Shown here in pieces: positions 56,361 to 64,000 of a stretch of 64,000 nucleotides of DNA. The translations under genes and the position numbers were made by a program. The stretch is from Pseudovibrio sp. Tun.PSC04-5.I4 (GTDB taxonomy: Bacteria; Pseudomonadota; Alphaproteobacteria; Rhizobiales; Stappiaceae), in NCBI RefSeq assembly GCF_900104145.1, contig NZ_FNLB01000006.1, positions 3,908,501 through 3,972,500 on the forward strand. The letters are read 5' to 3'. Below the pieces are notes generated by a model that saw nothing but the letters and a program-made list of their open reading frames with translations, did not search any database and was not told where the DNA came from. The stretch's first letter is position 1. Each line of letters begins with the position of its first letter.

Positions 56361-57041
56361 ATGCGTCGCACTGAACGGCTTTTCCAGATTATCCAGATAT
56401 TGCGGTCCACAAAGTCACCTATCACCGGACGGGAACTTGCACATGAATTGGAAATCTCTCTCAGTACGCTCTATCGTGACATGGCAGAGCTTAACGCCCA
56501 ACGTATCCCAATCACCGGAGAAGCTGGAGTGGGCTACGTGCTTGACGGTGGTTACGATATGCCACCGTTGATGCTGACGGCGGATGAGCTGGAAGCTGCT
56601 GCTCTGGGGGCAGCTTGGGTGGCGTCCGAGGCGGATCCCTCATTGGCCCGCGCTGCGCGTGATCTGGTTGCTAAACTTTCTAGCGCTATTCCGAAAGAAC
56701 TCCGTCCAGTCGTTTTGGATGCAAGCTCAAAGCCAATACAGACGCGTGTGATGGTGTTTGAGCGGTTCGACAGCGCATTGCTGCGATATGCCATCCGAGA
56801 GCGGTACAAATTGCAACTTATCTACACCGACCGTGACGGTAGCACGACCGACCGGATTGCCTGGCCGCTCCTAATCGCATTTCTGGATCGAACGCGATAT
56901 CTCGTCGGATGGTGCGAGACGAAAAATGACTACCGGCATTTCAAAACCGAACGCGTGCAGGAGTTGAAAGTTCTTGGTGAGAAATATCCGGGCCGTCGCG
57001 CTACCTTGCTGAAAGGATGGGACGAAGCTACAGCGAGCTAA
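56361..57041 (+). CDS. YafY-type WYL-domain regulator with IS-altered C-terminus
   Basis: A 226-residue regulator. The N-terminal DeoR-like winged helix (RRTERLFQIIQILRSTKSPI) is followed by a WYL domain (residues about 135-215, with RERYKLQLIYTDRDGS and RTRYLVGWCETKNDYRHF). AGGAGG precedes the ATG. The stop codon at 57039-57041 lies inside the terminal repeat of the IS256 element inserted at 57035. Without the insertion the frame would read ...DEATARRNQS and stop, so the last residues were replaced by a single serine. The change is small and function may persist. Confidence 0.88.
   Translation: MRRTERLFQIIQILRSTKSPITGRELAHELEISLSTLYRDMAELNAQRIPITGEAGVGYVLDGGYDMPPLMLTADELEAAALGAAWVASEADPSLARAARDLVAKLSSAIPKELRPVVLDASSKPIQTRVMVFERFDSALLRYAIRERYKLQLIYTDRDGSTTDRIAWPLLIAFLDRTRYLVGWCETKNDYRHFKTERVQELKVLGEKYPGRRATLLKGWDEATAS
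57026..57034. repeat. Target-site duplication of IS256 element, left
   Basis: AGCTACAGC directly before the IS, matched by the same 9 bases at 58418-58426 directly after it. Confidence 0.85.
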
Positions 57042-58417
57042 CGGTGAATCTTGGTGACGGAGTGAATTGCGGCGTATCATAGCAAGTGATTGAGGCTTGC
57101 TTTTGACTCCAGAGGAGCTGATACGCCTATGACAGATGATAGTGTTATCCCGCTTGTGCAGCCAGGGGAATTTCAAGATGCACTTACGGAAGTTTTGCGT
57201 TCGGGTGCACAGCAACTTTTGCGAGCGGCCATTGAGAGTGAAGTCATGAGCGTGCTTTCGCTTTACTCGGACTTAAAATTACCAGATGGCCGTCAGCGGG
57301 TGGTTCGGCATGGGCATTTGCCAGAGCGACAGGTCCAGACTGGCGTTGGGCCAGTCACGGTCAGCAAACCTCGGATCCGGGATCGAGATGAGAATGCAGA
57401 AGAGAAAATTCATTACCATTCCAATCTGTTACCTAATTATCTGCGCCGTTCAACCAGTCTTGATGAATTGATCCCAGCGCTCTATTTGCGTGGGGTTTCT
57501 ACCAATAATGTTCAGCAAGCTTTGAGTGCTTTGTTGGGTGTTGATGCCCCCAACCTTTCACCGGATGTCATCCGCGGCCTTGTCAAAAGCTGGCGATCTT
57601 TATGGGAAGAGTGGAAAACCAGAGACCTGTCAGCGCGCAACTACGTTTATATGTGGGCAGATGGCATCTATCTGAAAGCCCGGGGAGAACGGGAAAGTCG
57701 CTGTATTCTGGTGTTGATCGGGGCAACACCGGAAGGCAAGAAAGAGCTGATTGGCTTTGATGATGGCTACCGGGAAGATACTCAGAGCTGGCGGGAGCTA
57801 CTGCTTGCTCTCAAAGCTCGCGGCTTGCAGATCGAACCGAAGTTGGCTGTCGGTGATGGTGCTCTGGGTTTCTGGGCGGCATTGCGGGAAGTCTTTAGCA
57901 CAACAAAAGCTCAACGCTGCTGGGTCCACAAGACAATGAATGTCTTAAGCAAAATGCCTAAATCCTTGCAGGCCAAAGCAAAGAAAGATCTACAGGATAT
58001 CTGGATGGCAGAGAACCGCGTAGATGCTGAGACGGCTTTTGATCTTTTCATAGAGAAATTTGAGGCCAAATACCCCAAAGCCACGCAATGCCTTGCCAAG
58101 GATAGGATCGAACTGTTGGCTTTTTATGACTTTCCTGCTGAGCATTGGGGGCATATCAGAACCACCAATCCAATTGAATCAACCTTTGCGACTGTGCGCC
58201 ACAGAACAAGGCAGACCAAGAACTGCCTCTCCCGGGATACTGCAATGCCAATGGTCTTCATGCTGATCAAGGCAGCGGAGAAGCGCTGGCAGAAATTGAG
58301 AGGCAAAAATCAATTGCCTAAGATAATACAGGGTGTCATCTTCAAAAATGGCATCGAGAGTGATGCAAACCAAAATCACGCCGCCTGAAACCCATCACCA
58401 ACTTTTGCGGTTAGCTC
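57035..58417 (+). mobile_element. IS256-family element (1,383 bp), apparently complete
   Basis: Terminal inverted repeats of about 26 bases begin GAGCTAAC at 57035 and end GTTAGCTC at 58417, with about 20 of 26 positions matching. A 9-bp duplication of the target flanks it, and one intact transposase gene lies inside. The element looks recent and potentially mobile. Confidence 0.92.
57129..58388 (+). CDS. IS256-family (mutator-type) transposase
   Basis: A 419-residue DDE transposase. The catalytic residues are likely in YVYMWADGIYLKAR (Asp), LAVGDGALGFWAAL (Asp) and RTTNPIESTFATVR (Glu). CWVHKTMNVLSKMP is the conserved C-x-x-H segment. GAGGAG before the ATG at 57129 fixes the start. The longer frame from 57090 has no site. 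There is no frameshift or truncation. Confidence 0.95.
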   Translation: MTDDSVIPLVQPGEFQDALTEVLRSGAQQLLRAAIESEVMSVLSLYSDLKLPDGRQRVVRHGHLPERQVQTGVGPVTVSKPRIRDRDENAEEKIHYHSNLLPNYLRRSTSLDELIPALYLRGVSTNNVQQALSALLGVDAPNLSPDVIRGLVKSWRSLWEEWKTRDLSARNYVYMWADGIYLKARGERESRCILVLIGATPEGKKELIGFDDGYREDTQSWRELLLALKARGLQIEPKLAVGDGALGFWAALREVFSTTKAQRCWVHKTMNVLSKMPKSLQAKAKKDLQDIWMAENRVDAETAFDLFIEKFEAKYPKATQCLAKDRIELLAFYDFPAEHWGHIRTTNPIESTFATVRHRTRQTKNCLSRDTAMPMVFMLIKAAEKRWQKLRGKNQLPKIIQGVIFKNGIESDANQNHAA

Positions 58418-58582
58418 AGCTACAGCCAGACGTAATCAGAGCTGACATTAGGCGAGCAACAGCATTTAGACGTGATTGACCCAAGACGAGTAATCCAAAG
58501 GGTACCCACGAAAGCTTCTGTAGAATTTTCAAAGACAGTTTTTCCACCCCTGATGGAATCTCCTAAATGTTCAGTTCTGACC
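58418..58582. other. Short non-coding stretch after IS256
   Basis: Begins with the 9-bp target duplication and then the displaced last codons of the WYL gene (AGACGTAATCAGAGCTGA). Nothing else is recognised. Confidence 0.6.
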
Positions 58583-58640
58583 CTGATTACATGTATGTAG
58601 CAGTGTGACCAATGGGGACATTCGAGCGGTCTTTGAGTAG
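58583..58640. repeat. Interspersed repeat, copy E (inverted)
   Basis: CCCTGATTACATGTATGTAG, then GTGTGACCAAT and CATTCGAGCGGTC, is the reverse complement of copy C with several changes. It marks the inner end of inverted-repeat arm 2. Confidence 0.65.
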
Positions 58641-59149
58641 CTCTAGCCTTAACTAGTTTTCAACTTCAGGTGTTTGTCATCTAATTTTCTGTTGAGCGAA
58701 AAAATGAACTGTTTAACTGCCAGGACCACCTCATAAAAGGCTTAAGGATTCTCCAAGTTACGGATAGTAATACGAGCCAAATTATGAGATCATCCAATTA
58801 GACAACCTTATACCTTGGTATTGAATTGATATACCAGAGTAACTTAAAGCTTGTACAACGAGTAGGGTGGGTTTATCAGTCGCTTATTTAGAGGAATACT
58901 TTCAAGTAAATGCAATTAATAGTGACAGCTACTTAAACCTACAAGTATTTACTTATCGAGCAAAAACTAGAGATGGAGTGTATCCTTAGAAAGCCTTTAT
59001 CTGTAGTTAACTCGCAAGTTTACCTGGTGGTTCAGGGGCATGTTTACTAAGTACACGCCCCATCCAATCTGAACTCTTCTTATTTAAAAAAGAGACGCCC
59101 GCTTGATATTTTACTTTGGCACACGGCATGAAGTGCTACCCGACTACCT
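58641..59149. repeat. Non-coding part of inverted-repeat arm 2
   Basis: Reverse complement of the flank of the first autotransporter (54836-55360), with scattered substitutions and short indels. No gene is supported. Confidence 0.7.
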
Positions 59150-59837
59150 TTAAAATTTCCAACTGGTATTCAGCTTTGCGTTGGCAGAAAGCGTTTCGTT
59201 GCTCGCGTAGGCCACTTCTGTGCTTAAGTTTAAGTCAAAGCGCTCAGAAATATTGTAGGCCACATCCAAACCAATAAACGGGCGGATACCGAGGTCATCA
59301 TCACCTTCATCAATGGTCATGGTCTGGCCGAATGCAGAACTAGATGCACCGTCCCCACCTTCAGCAGAAATATCGAGACCACCGCGCAATCGCGTGTTCC
59401 AAACCCCAAAATCATTTGGCTCAAGGCCCGACCACGAAAATGCCAACTGCGCACGCAGATCTAGGCGATGCCTTGCTTCAGCTTCGTGCGAAATTTCCGA
59501 GACAGCCTCTTCCTCGTACCCATCACGGTAGGAGAACGTATAACGGGCTGAGAGGCTTGGAGCGAGCGATGTTGTTTCGCTAAGGGCTTGGGAGTAACCA
59601 AGTGTCAATACTGGGGTAACAAACACAGTACCAATGGTTTGATCAGCAGAGTCGCGAATACCACCTGTTGCGGTATTATCCATAAATCTACGGGGGTTAT
59701 CCTGCCACATGTAACCACCCGCCAGAGACAGGTCCGCAAACAAGGAGCCAAACATGCGGGAGTAGTAGCCGCCAACATATGCAATTTGGCTTTCGCTGTC
59801 CCAACTACCATCATAAAGATTGGACCACCCCTTGGCA
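59150..59837 (-). pseudogene. Truncated second autotransporter (beta-barrel only)
   Basis: About 229 residues matching the C-terminal barrel of the first autotransporter almost perfectly, from AKGWSNLYDGSWDSES to TSWKF. The signal peptide, whole passenger and first barrel strands are gone: the sequence switches at about 59837 into an IS66 transposase reading on the other strand. Conservation of the coding part exceeds that of the shared non-coding flank, which suggests selection or gene conversion before truncation. Confidence 0.85.
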
Positions 59838-60569
59838 AGGGACGACAGACCTTGGGGTGGATCAGCTCCGCCAGGTGTGGCCTTCACCTATGCGCCAAGT
59901 AGGGCGGGCAAACACGCAGTTGAGATACTTCAAGGCTTTGGCGGCGTTCTGCAAGTCGACGGCTATACAGGATATAATCGAGTAAAAGATCAGCGCGACA
60001 ACGCCCCCATTGAGTTGGCCTATTGCTGGGCACATGCACGGCGCAAGCTGTTCGAGCTGACAGTCAACAATATTGCCCCCATTGCTGAAGAGGGCATCAA
60101 GCAGATCAAAGCCTTCTACCGGATTGAAGCTCAAATCAAGGGAATGACTGCTGAGAAACGCCAAAGCATCCGACAAGAGAAAACACTTCCGCGCATGAAG
60201 GTTTTTGAACAGTGGCTGACCTACAACCGAGCACAAGTCTCAGTAAAATCCCCAACGGGATCGGCCCTAAAATATATCGCCAAATACTGGGACGGTTTAA
60301 ATCTATTCCTCAGTGATGGCCGCGTCGAGATCGACAACAACACGGTGGAACGTTGCATGCGTCCCATTGCGTTGAACCGTAAAAACGCGCTCTTCGCGGG
60401 CCATGATGCTGGCGCACAAAACTGGGCTATGCTTGCGTCAATTATCGAGACCTGTAAGTTGAACAAAGTCGAACCACACGCCTATTTGACCGGCGTACTC
60501 ACAGCCATTGCACAAGGCCATAAGCAGATAGACATCAAACAGTTACTGCCATGGAATTTTGGCAAGTGA
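59838..60569 (+). pseudogene. IS66-family transposase (TnpC), C-terminal part
   Basis: About 243 codons beginning RDDRPWGGSAPPGVAFTYAP, the conserved middle of IS66 TnpC. They continue through the second catalytic Asp (LQVDGYTGYN), CWAHARRKLFEL and the catalytic Glu (NNTVERCMRPIALNRKNALF) to the normal end. The N-terminal half, with the first Asp and the leucine-zipper region, is missing, as are the accessory genes. An ATG at 59820 lies outside the homologous part. Confidence 0.88.
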
Positions 60570-60581
60570 AGCACCGCTTAC
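59838..60581 (+). mobile_element. IS66-family element, right-end fragment
   Basis: The transposase remnant is followed by CACCGCTTAC (60572-60581), which matches the usual IS66 terminus (complement GTAAGCG). The left part is lost, and the break coincides with truncation of the autotransporter barrel. Confidence 0.75.
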
Positions 60582-60588
60582 GCTGTTT

Positions 60589-61071
60589 TCATGGTTGTCC
60601 GTTGTTCATTATTTGAAGTTCTGTGCTGTACTTCACACGGCTCATTCCAAAACGTGTCTTGTATTTGAGTATATTGGGTTCTCTCGTAAAAACATCTCGA
60701 ACAAAAAGTTCGTAGGCTTTCATATCGAGCACATTAATCACCAGTAGATAGTCACTATCTCCTGAGACCATATAGCATTGCAGAACTTCGTGGCGCTCTG
60801 AAACGCGCTGTTCAAAAAGCCGAAGTAAGTCATCGCGTTGCTTTTCCAGCTCCACATCAACAAATGCGATTAGCCCTTGCCCAACCAGATCAGGATTCAG
60901 CAGAGCAACTGTCTTCTCTATCACACCAACGTCTTGCAATCGGCGGACACGCTTCAAACATGGGGGCGGTGACAAACCGACTGCATCAGCCAGCGCACGA
61001 TTCGAAATATCTCCACGTTGCTGCAATACACTCAAAATTCGACGATCCGTTTCATCTAGAGAATTATTCAA
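60589..61071 (-). CDS. Lrp/AsnC-family transcriptional regulator
   Basis: A 160-residue protein. The N-terminal helix-turn-helix (SLDETDRRILSVLQQRGDIS, then ALADAVGLSPPPCLKRVRRL) is followed by a ligand-binding RAM domain (LIAFVDVELEK to YLLVINVLDMKAYELFVRD). The TTG at 61071 is chosen as start because AAAAGGTG lies just upstream and relatives begin at this point. The longer frame to 61215 has no site. It is divergent from the carbamoylase gene, the typical layout for an Lrp-type local regulator. Confidence 0.9.
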   Translation of the reverse strand: MNNSLDETDRRILSVLQQRGDISNRALADAVGLSPPPCLKRVRRLQDVGVIEKTVALLNPDLVGQGLIAFVDVELEKQRDDLLRLFEQRVSERHEVLQCYMVSGDSDYLLVINVLDMKAYELFVRDVFTREPNILKYKTRFGMSRVKYSTELQIMNNGQP

Positions 61072-61215
61072 GGCACACCTTTTCACTAGTTTCTTAATTT
61101 GAGGAATTTTGTGGCATTTTTGGAAACTTTTGGCAAGAAAATAGAAATTTGGCATTTGGATAAGAGTGTTATGACTGCGCTGAGGAAATACCGGATTACC
61201 AACAAGGACCCCCAA

Positions 61216-62445
61216 ATGCCTAACAACATAACAATTGATAAAACGGCACTACTTTCCCGTCTCCGCTCATTGGGTGACATCGGCCGGAATGCCGATGGTG
61301 CACTTACTCGCCTTGCCGCTTCAGACGCTGACAAACAGGGCCGAAACCAACTCGTCGCTTGGTTCGAGGACGCGGGACTTGAGGTCTGCGTGGATCGAAT
61401 CGGCAACATCTTCGGCATTTGGAAGATCGAAAGTGAAATCGCACCACTGATGATGGGAAGCCATATCGACAGTGTGATTAATGCCGGAATCTTTGACGGC
61501 TGCTATGGGGTTTTGTCTGCCCTATCCGTGATTGAGGCAATGAAATCAGGGGGTGTTAAGCCTGACCGCCCCTTAATGGTGGCAGTTTTTACCAACGAGG
61601 AAGGAGTGCGTTACACACCAGACATGATGGGGTCGCTTGTCTATGCGGGAGGCTTGGATGCGGATGAGGCCCTGACTACTGTAGGCATTGACGGTACGAT
61701 ATTGGGTGAGGAATTGTCCCGAATTGGATATGCCGGTGAGATGGAACCAGGGGATATAGTACCTTCAGCCTTTATTGAGGTGCATGTGGAGCAGGGCCCT
61801 GTACTAGAAGTCGAAGGCAAATTGATGGGAGCGGTGGCAAACCTCCAGGGTATTTTCTGGCAGAAGGTAACGATCAGAGGGGTGGCCAATCACGCAGGCA
61901 CCACTCCAACACGCCTACGCACTGACGCCGGACTAGCCGCAGCTAAGGTCATCACCTACCTGCGTGGGCTTGTGGATAATTCTGATAGCGTGGCGACTGT
62001 CGGCACCATCGAATTCGGCCCCAATGTAATCAATGTTATACCTGATTTCGCTAAGTTTACGGTTGATCTGCGCGATCCGGACCTAGCGGTCTGGGAAACA
62101 CGCCAGGCTGCGCTGGTCAATTTTCTTGCTGAATTGGAAAAATCAGATGGCGTCACCATTGAAACCGAGCAGTTGGCCCGTTTCGAACCGGTTGTCTTTG
62201 ACGAAAACATCGTTCAGATGATTGAAGAGGCTGCTGCTGAACAACAGTTCTCGTGTCGCCGAATGACCTCCGGAGCAGGCCATGATGCGCAAATGATGGC
62301 TCGCATTTGCCCAACCGCAATGATTTTTGTCCCAAGTCGCGACGGCATCAGCCACAACCCGTTAGAGCATACAGAAGACGAGGCTCTGGTTGCGGGTACG
62401 AAAGTACTACTCGATACGGCCACTAGGATCGTAACTGGCTCATAG
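61216..62445 (+). CDS. Zn-dependent amidohydrolase, hydantoinase/carbamoylase (M20) family
   Basis: A 409-residue M20-type enzyme related to N-carbamoyl-L-amino-acid hydrolase, beta-ureidopropionase and allantoate amidohydrolase. Metal ligands are likely His in MMGSHIDSV, Asp in GIFDGCYGVL, Glu-Glu in FTNEEGVRY, His in IEVHVEQGPVLE and His in ISHNPLEHT. The lid/dimer domain is in the middle (VANHAGTTPTRLR). AAGGA lies 8 bases before the ATG at 61216. An open frame from 61099 is rejected. Regulation by the divergent Lrp-type protein suggests amino-acid or pyrimidine-derived ureido substrates. Confidence 0.9.
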   Translation: MPNNITIDKTALLSRLRSLGDIGRNADGALTRLAASDADKQGRNQLVAWFEDAGLEVCVDRIGNIFGIWKIESEIAPLMMGSHIDSVINAGIFDGCYGVLSALSVIEAMKSGGVKPDRPLMVAVFTNEEGVRYTPDMMGSLVYAGGLDADEALTTVGIDGTILGEELSRIGYAGEMEPGDIVPSAFIEVHVEQGPVLEVEGKLMGAVANLQGIFWQKVTIRGVANHAGTTPTRLRTDAGLAAAKVITYLRGLVDNSDSVATVGTIEFGPNVINVIPDFAKFTVDLRDPDLAVWETRQAALVNFLAELEKSDGVTIETEQLARFEPVVFDENIVQMIEEAAAEQQFSCRRMTSGAGHDAQMMARICPTAMIFVPSRDGISHNPLEHTEDEALVAGTKVLLDTATRIVTGS

Positions 62446-62904
62446 CGCCGGACTTACAGTCATCATTATTAGCCGCTGTACGGAGAGTGCTGATAATCCG
62501 AACTCGGCAAAAAGAGGCCGCTCGTCTTGATCGCAGCGAATACACACTTTGTCCCGAAGTAGTATCTTGCCAACGCCTAAGCGAGCGGCTCATTCCTATC
62601 TCAATGTCTGTTTGACGCGAAAATAATTAAAAATAGCAAGAACGCCTTAGCTGGAGGTGCCGGGGTTAGGGTGAATGGCAGGTATGGTCATACTGCAACA
62701 TGCTACGCCTGCGAATACTAACGACCTCTTTAATGGCAGCATCTACTTGCCGCATCTCAAGGTTCTCGCGATATACTCAAACGCCGTAATCGATCATGTT
62801 AATGGCAAACGGCTCTAGCGTTTCCCTTTCTTCGAACCGCGCTTCCTGCTGTTTGCACGTTTACAGCATTCCGATTGTCGCAATTCAACCGATCTGTAAG
62901 GTGC
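62446..62904. other. Intergenic region with decayed IS sequence
   Basis: No supported gene. It includes repeat copy D (62648-62720). Confidence 0.45.
62648..62720. repeat. Interspersed repeat, copy D
   Basis: TTAGCTGGAGGTGCC, then GAATGGCAGGTATGGTCATA and CTGCAACATGC. It shares the upstream TTAGCTGG part with copy A, showing that the repeated unit is at least about 75 bases. Confidence 0.6.
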
Positions 62905-63060
62905 AGCTACTCACGAGGCGATTAAGGCGTTGACTGTAAGCTTTTCTCTGAGTGCTTCGTAAGCGGCCGGTGAAAGTTGTAAAATAGCTCCCACTGGTCG
63001 AGTTTTGCCTCCAGATCAACGTCCCCCTTGTAGCTGAGAAGTTTGCTGAATGTGTTGTAG
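62905..63060 (-). mobile_element. Transposase C-terminal remnant (IS481/IS3-like integrase core)
   Basis: On the minus strand one frame reads LLSYKGDVDLEAKLDQWELF and then YNFHRPL before stopping at 62922. A neighbouring frame continues AYEALREKLTVNALIAS. The pattern of W-E-x-x-Y-N-x-x-R-P followed by YEALREKL is the usual end of IS481/IS3-type transposases, here broken by a frameshift. Confidence 0.6.
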
Positions 63061-63144
63061 CGATTAGTTGAGCCCACCAGACATTCAGGTCATTCGCTGC
63101 TGTGCAAAAATCTAGGTCAACAGCAGGTCATTGCTAACGCGTAG

Positions 63145-63310
63145 GGCCGAGGTTGTGTGAAAACCCGGGCTGAAGAATTTTCAGTAGGATGTGGTTCTAT
63201 CAAACGACCAAGAGCCAAACATCTATCTCTTGAGTACGAGAAAATTACCCGATCCTAGAAAACCATTCTAACGGCTCTCCGAGATTTCGCGTTTTCACAC
63301 AGCCTCGGCC
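63145..63310. mobile_element. MITE-like element with 20-bp terminal inverted repeats
   Basis: GGCCGAGGTTGTGTGAAAAC (63145-63164) and the complement of GGCCGAGGCTGTGTGAAAAC (63291-63310) bracket 126 bases without a gene. One mismatch in 20. The ends resemble those of IS5/IS1182-type elements, so this is either a MITE or an internal deletion derivative. Confidence 0.65.
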
Positions 63311-63468
63311 ACAAGCTGCCATACGAGCATTACCATGGAGGGTTGCAATTTCTCTAGACCCTCCATGCCAATAAGCGTGAGACATTCCACTGGCCAAAGT
63401 TTGCACTTGATGGCGTAGGAGAACGAACCCATGGTTATGCCTTCACAGACACCGCTTTCTCTCAATCA

Positions 63469-63618
63469 ATGAACGTGGTCAAATCTCTCACCACAAAATT
63501 ACCCAGATTTAAGAAACGCTGCTATGGATCTATTTTCAACGTAACAGTGAATGGACAGAAGCATTTTCATACGCTGGTGAGGTTAACCGAGTTTCTAATT
63601 TTAAGGGCCAACATCTGA
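63469..63618 (+). CDS. Possible small protein overlapping the oxygenase start
   Basis: A frame of 49 residues (MNVVKSLTTKLPRFKKRCYG and on, basic) ends in TGATG, sharing one base with the start of the next gene. The frame remains open upstream to about 63356 without a good start. The overlap suggests coupling, but no family or strong ribosome-binding site supports it. Confidence 0.3.
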   Translation: MNVVKSLTTKLPRFKKRCYGSIFNVTVNGQKHFHTLVRLTEFLILRANI

Positions 63619-64000
63619 TGATTAGAGTAACTCTTGATAAGACCGAACTCTCAGAAGCCACGTGTAAAACTTTAAAGCAGCTTGTTGATACAATTCGATC
63701 TGAAACACCAGGCCAAATCCAAAGTCGTTATATTTCATGCATCAACCTCCATCGCGGAGAGATGCTGAATGAAATTAAAGAGACATTTTGGGCAACGAAA
63801 AGACCAATGGTTGTGCAAGGCCTTCCTGAATTTTCTGATATTGAGGATACAAAAATACTCCTCTTGCTACTAGGCGAGAGCATAGGAAAGTGTGCTGCTT
63901 ACTCCGAATACAACCAGAGTTACATTACCGATATACGCCCCACGAAACAGTCTGCAGAGGCAAGTAGCGGTACTGAGTTGCTTTCAATGCACAATGATCT
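63618..64000 (+). CDS. TauD/clavaminate-synthase-like Fe(II)/2-oxoglutarate oxygenase, N-terminal part
   Basis: A partial gene running off the window, with 127 residues visible. It begins MIRVTLDKTELSEATCKTLK. It reaches SSGTELLSMHNDL, where His-x-Asp matches the first two iron ligands of clavaminate-synthase-like and TauD-type dioxygenases. AAGGG (63603-63607) may serve as the ribosome-binding site. Relatives hydroxylate amino acids (for example asparagine or arginine) or act in small natural-product pathways. The remainder would show the distal His and the 2-oxoglutarate Arg. Confidence 0.75.
   Translation, partial: MIRVTLDKTELSEATCKTLKQLVDTIRSETPGQIQSRYISCINLHRGEMLNEIKETFWATKRPMVVQGLPEFSDIEDTKILLLLLGESIGKCAAYSEYNQSYITDIRPTKQSAEASSGTELLSMHND

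Overview
The window looks like chromosome of a marine alphaproteobacterium, probably Pseudovibrio or a close relative. The basis is gene order and protein character: carB-greA and carA on one side of gatB/yqeY-dnaG-rpoD, a long alphaproteobacterial RpoD, and REP-like intergenic palindromes. No 16S gene is present, so the genus is an inference. The window starts inside an unidentified gene and ends inside a TauD/clavaminate-synthase-like oxygenase.

Bases 1-22,350 are mostly core chromosome. They hold a globin-coupled chemoreceptor, greA, both carbamoyl-phosphate synthase genes, a small XRE protein, a MerR regulator, a YqeY-type protein, DNA primase and the housekeeping sigma factor. A KAP-family membrane NTPase follows, sitting just after a cluster of palindromic repeats, then an MFS exporter, a SIMPL-domain periplasmic protein, an AI-2E-family permease and a tRNA with a CAU anticodon.

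Bases 22,353-34,550 are a decaying prophage attached to that tRNA. A leftward operon ends in the tyrosine integrase and includes a C5 methyltransferase. Two divergent promoter regions share GGAGTAT-type operators beside an XRE repressor and a Cro-like gene. The rightward arm carries an SPPY-type methyltransferase, an O-like replication gene with an iteron array, a NusG-like putative antiterminator, an HNH remnant and a terminase-small-subunit-like remnant. The replication, HNH and terminase genes are broken by frameshifts or stops. All structural genes are missing and are replaced by transposon scraps.

Bases 35,260-64,000 are an IS-rich accessory region. It holds a marR / PatB-type C-S lyase / nhaC cluster, a class III CoA-transferase with permuted domain order, and an exact head-to-tail tandem of a 2,781-bp IS91-like element that carries its own tyrosine recombinase. 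Next comes an amino-acid catabolic cluster: Fe-S L-serine dehydratase, a Ser/Cys-type proline-racemase-family enzyme, a YkvI-like permease and a GlxA-type AraC regulator. A large autotransporter adhesin follows. Its 3' end and downstream flank recur about 3.2 kb away in inverted orientation, where an IS66 fragment truncates the second copy. Between the two arms lie an SRPBCC protein, a WYL regulator whose last codons were replaced by an IS256 insertion (9-bp target duplication visible), and that IS256. The end carries an Lrp/AsnC regulator divergent from an M20-type carbamoylase, more IS remnants and a MITE-like element.

The most distinctive items are the prophage early region (iterons inside the replication gene, the NusG-like regulator, shared operators), the exact IS91-plus-recombinase tandem, the long inverted repeat built from autotransporter ends, and the Ser/Cys racemase-family cluster. 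I did not find a CRISPR array, rRNA genes or a recognisable complete defence island.
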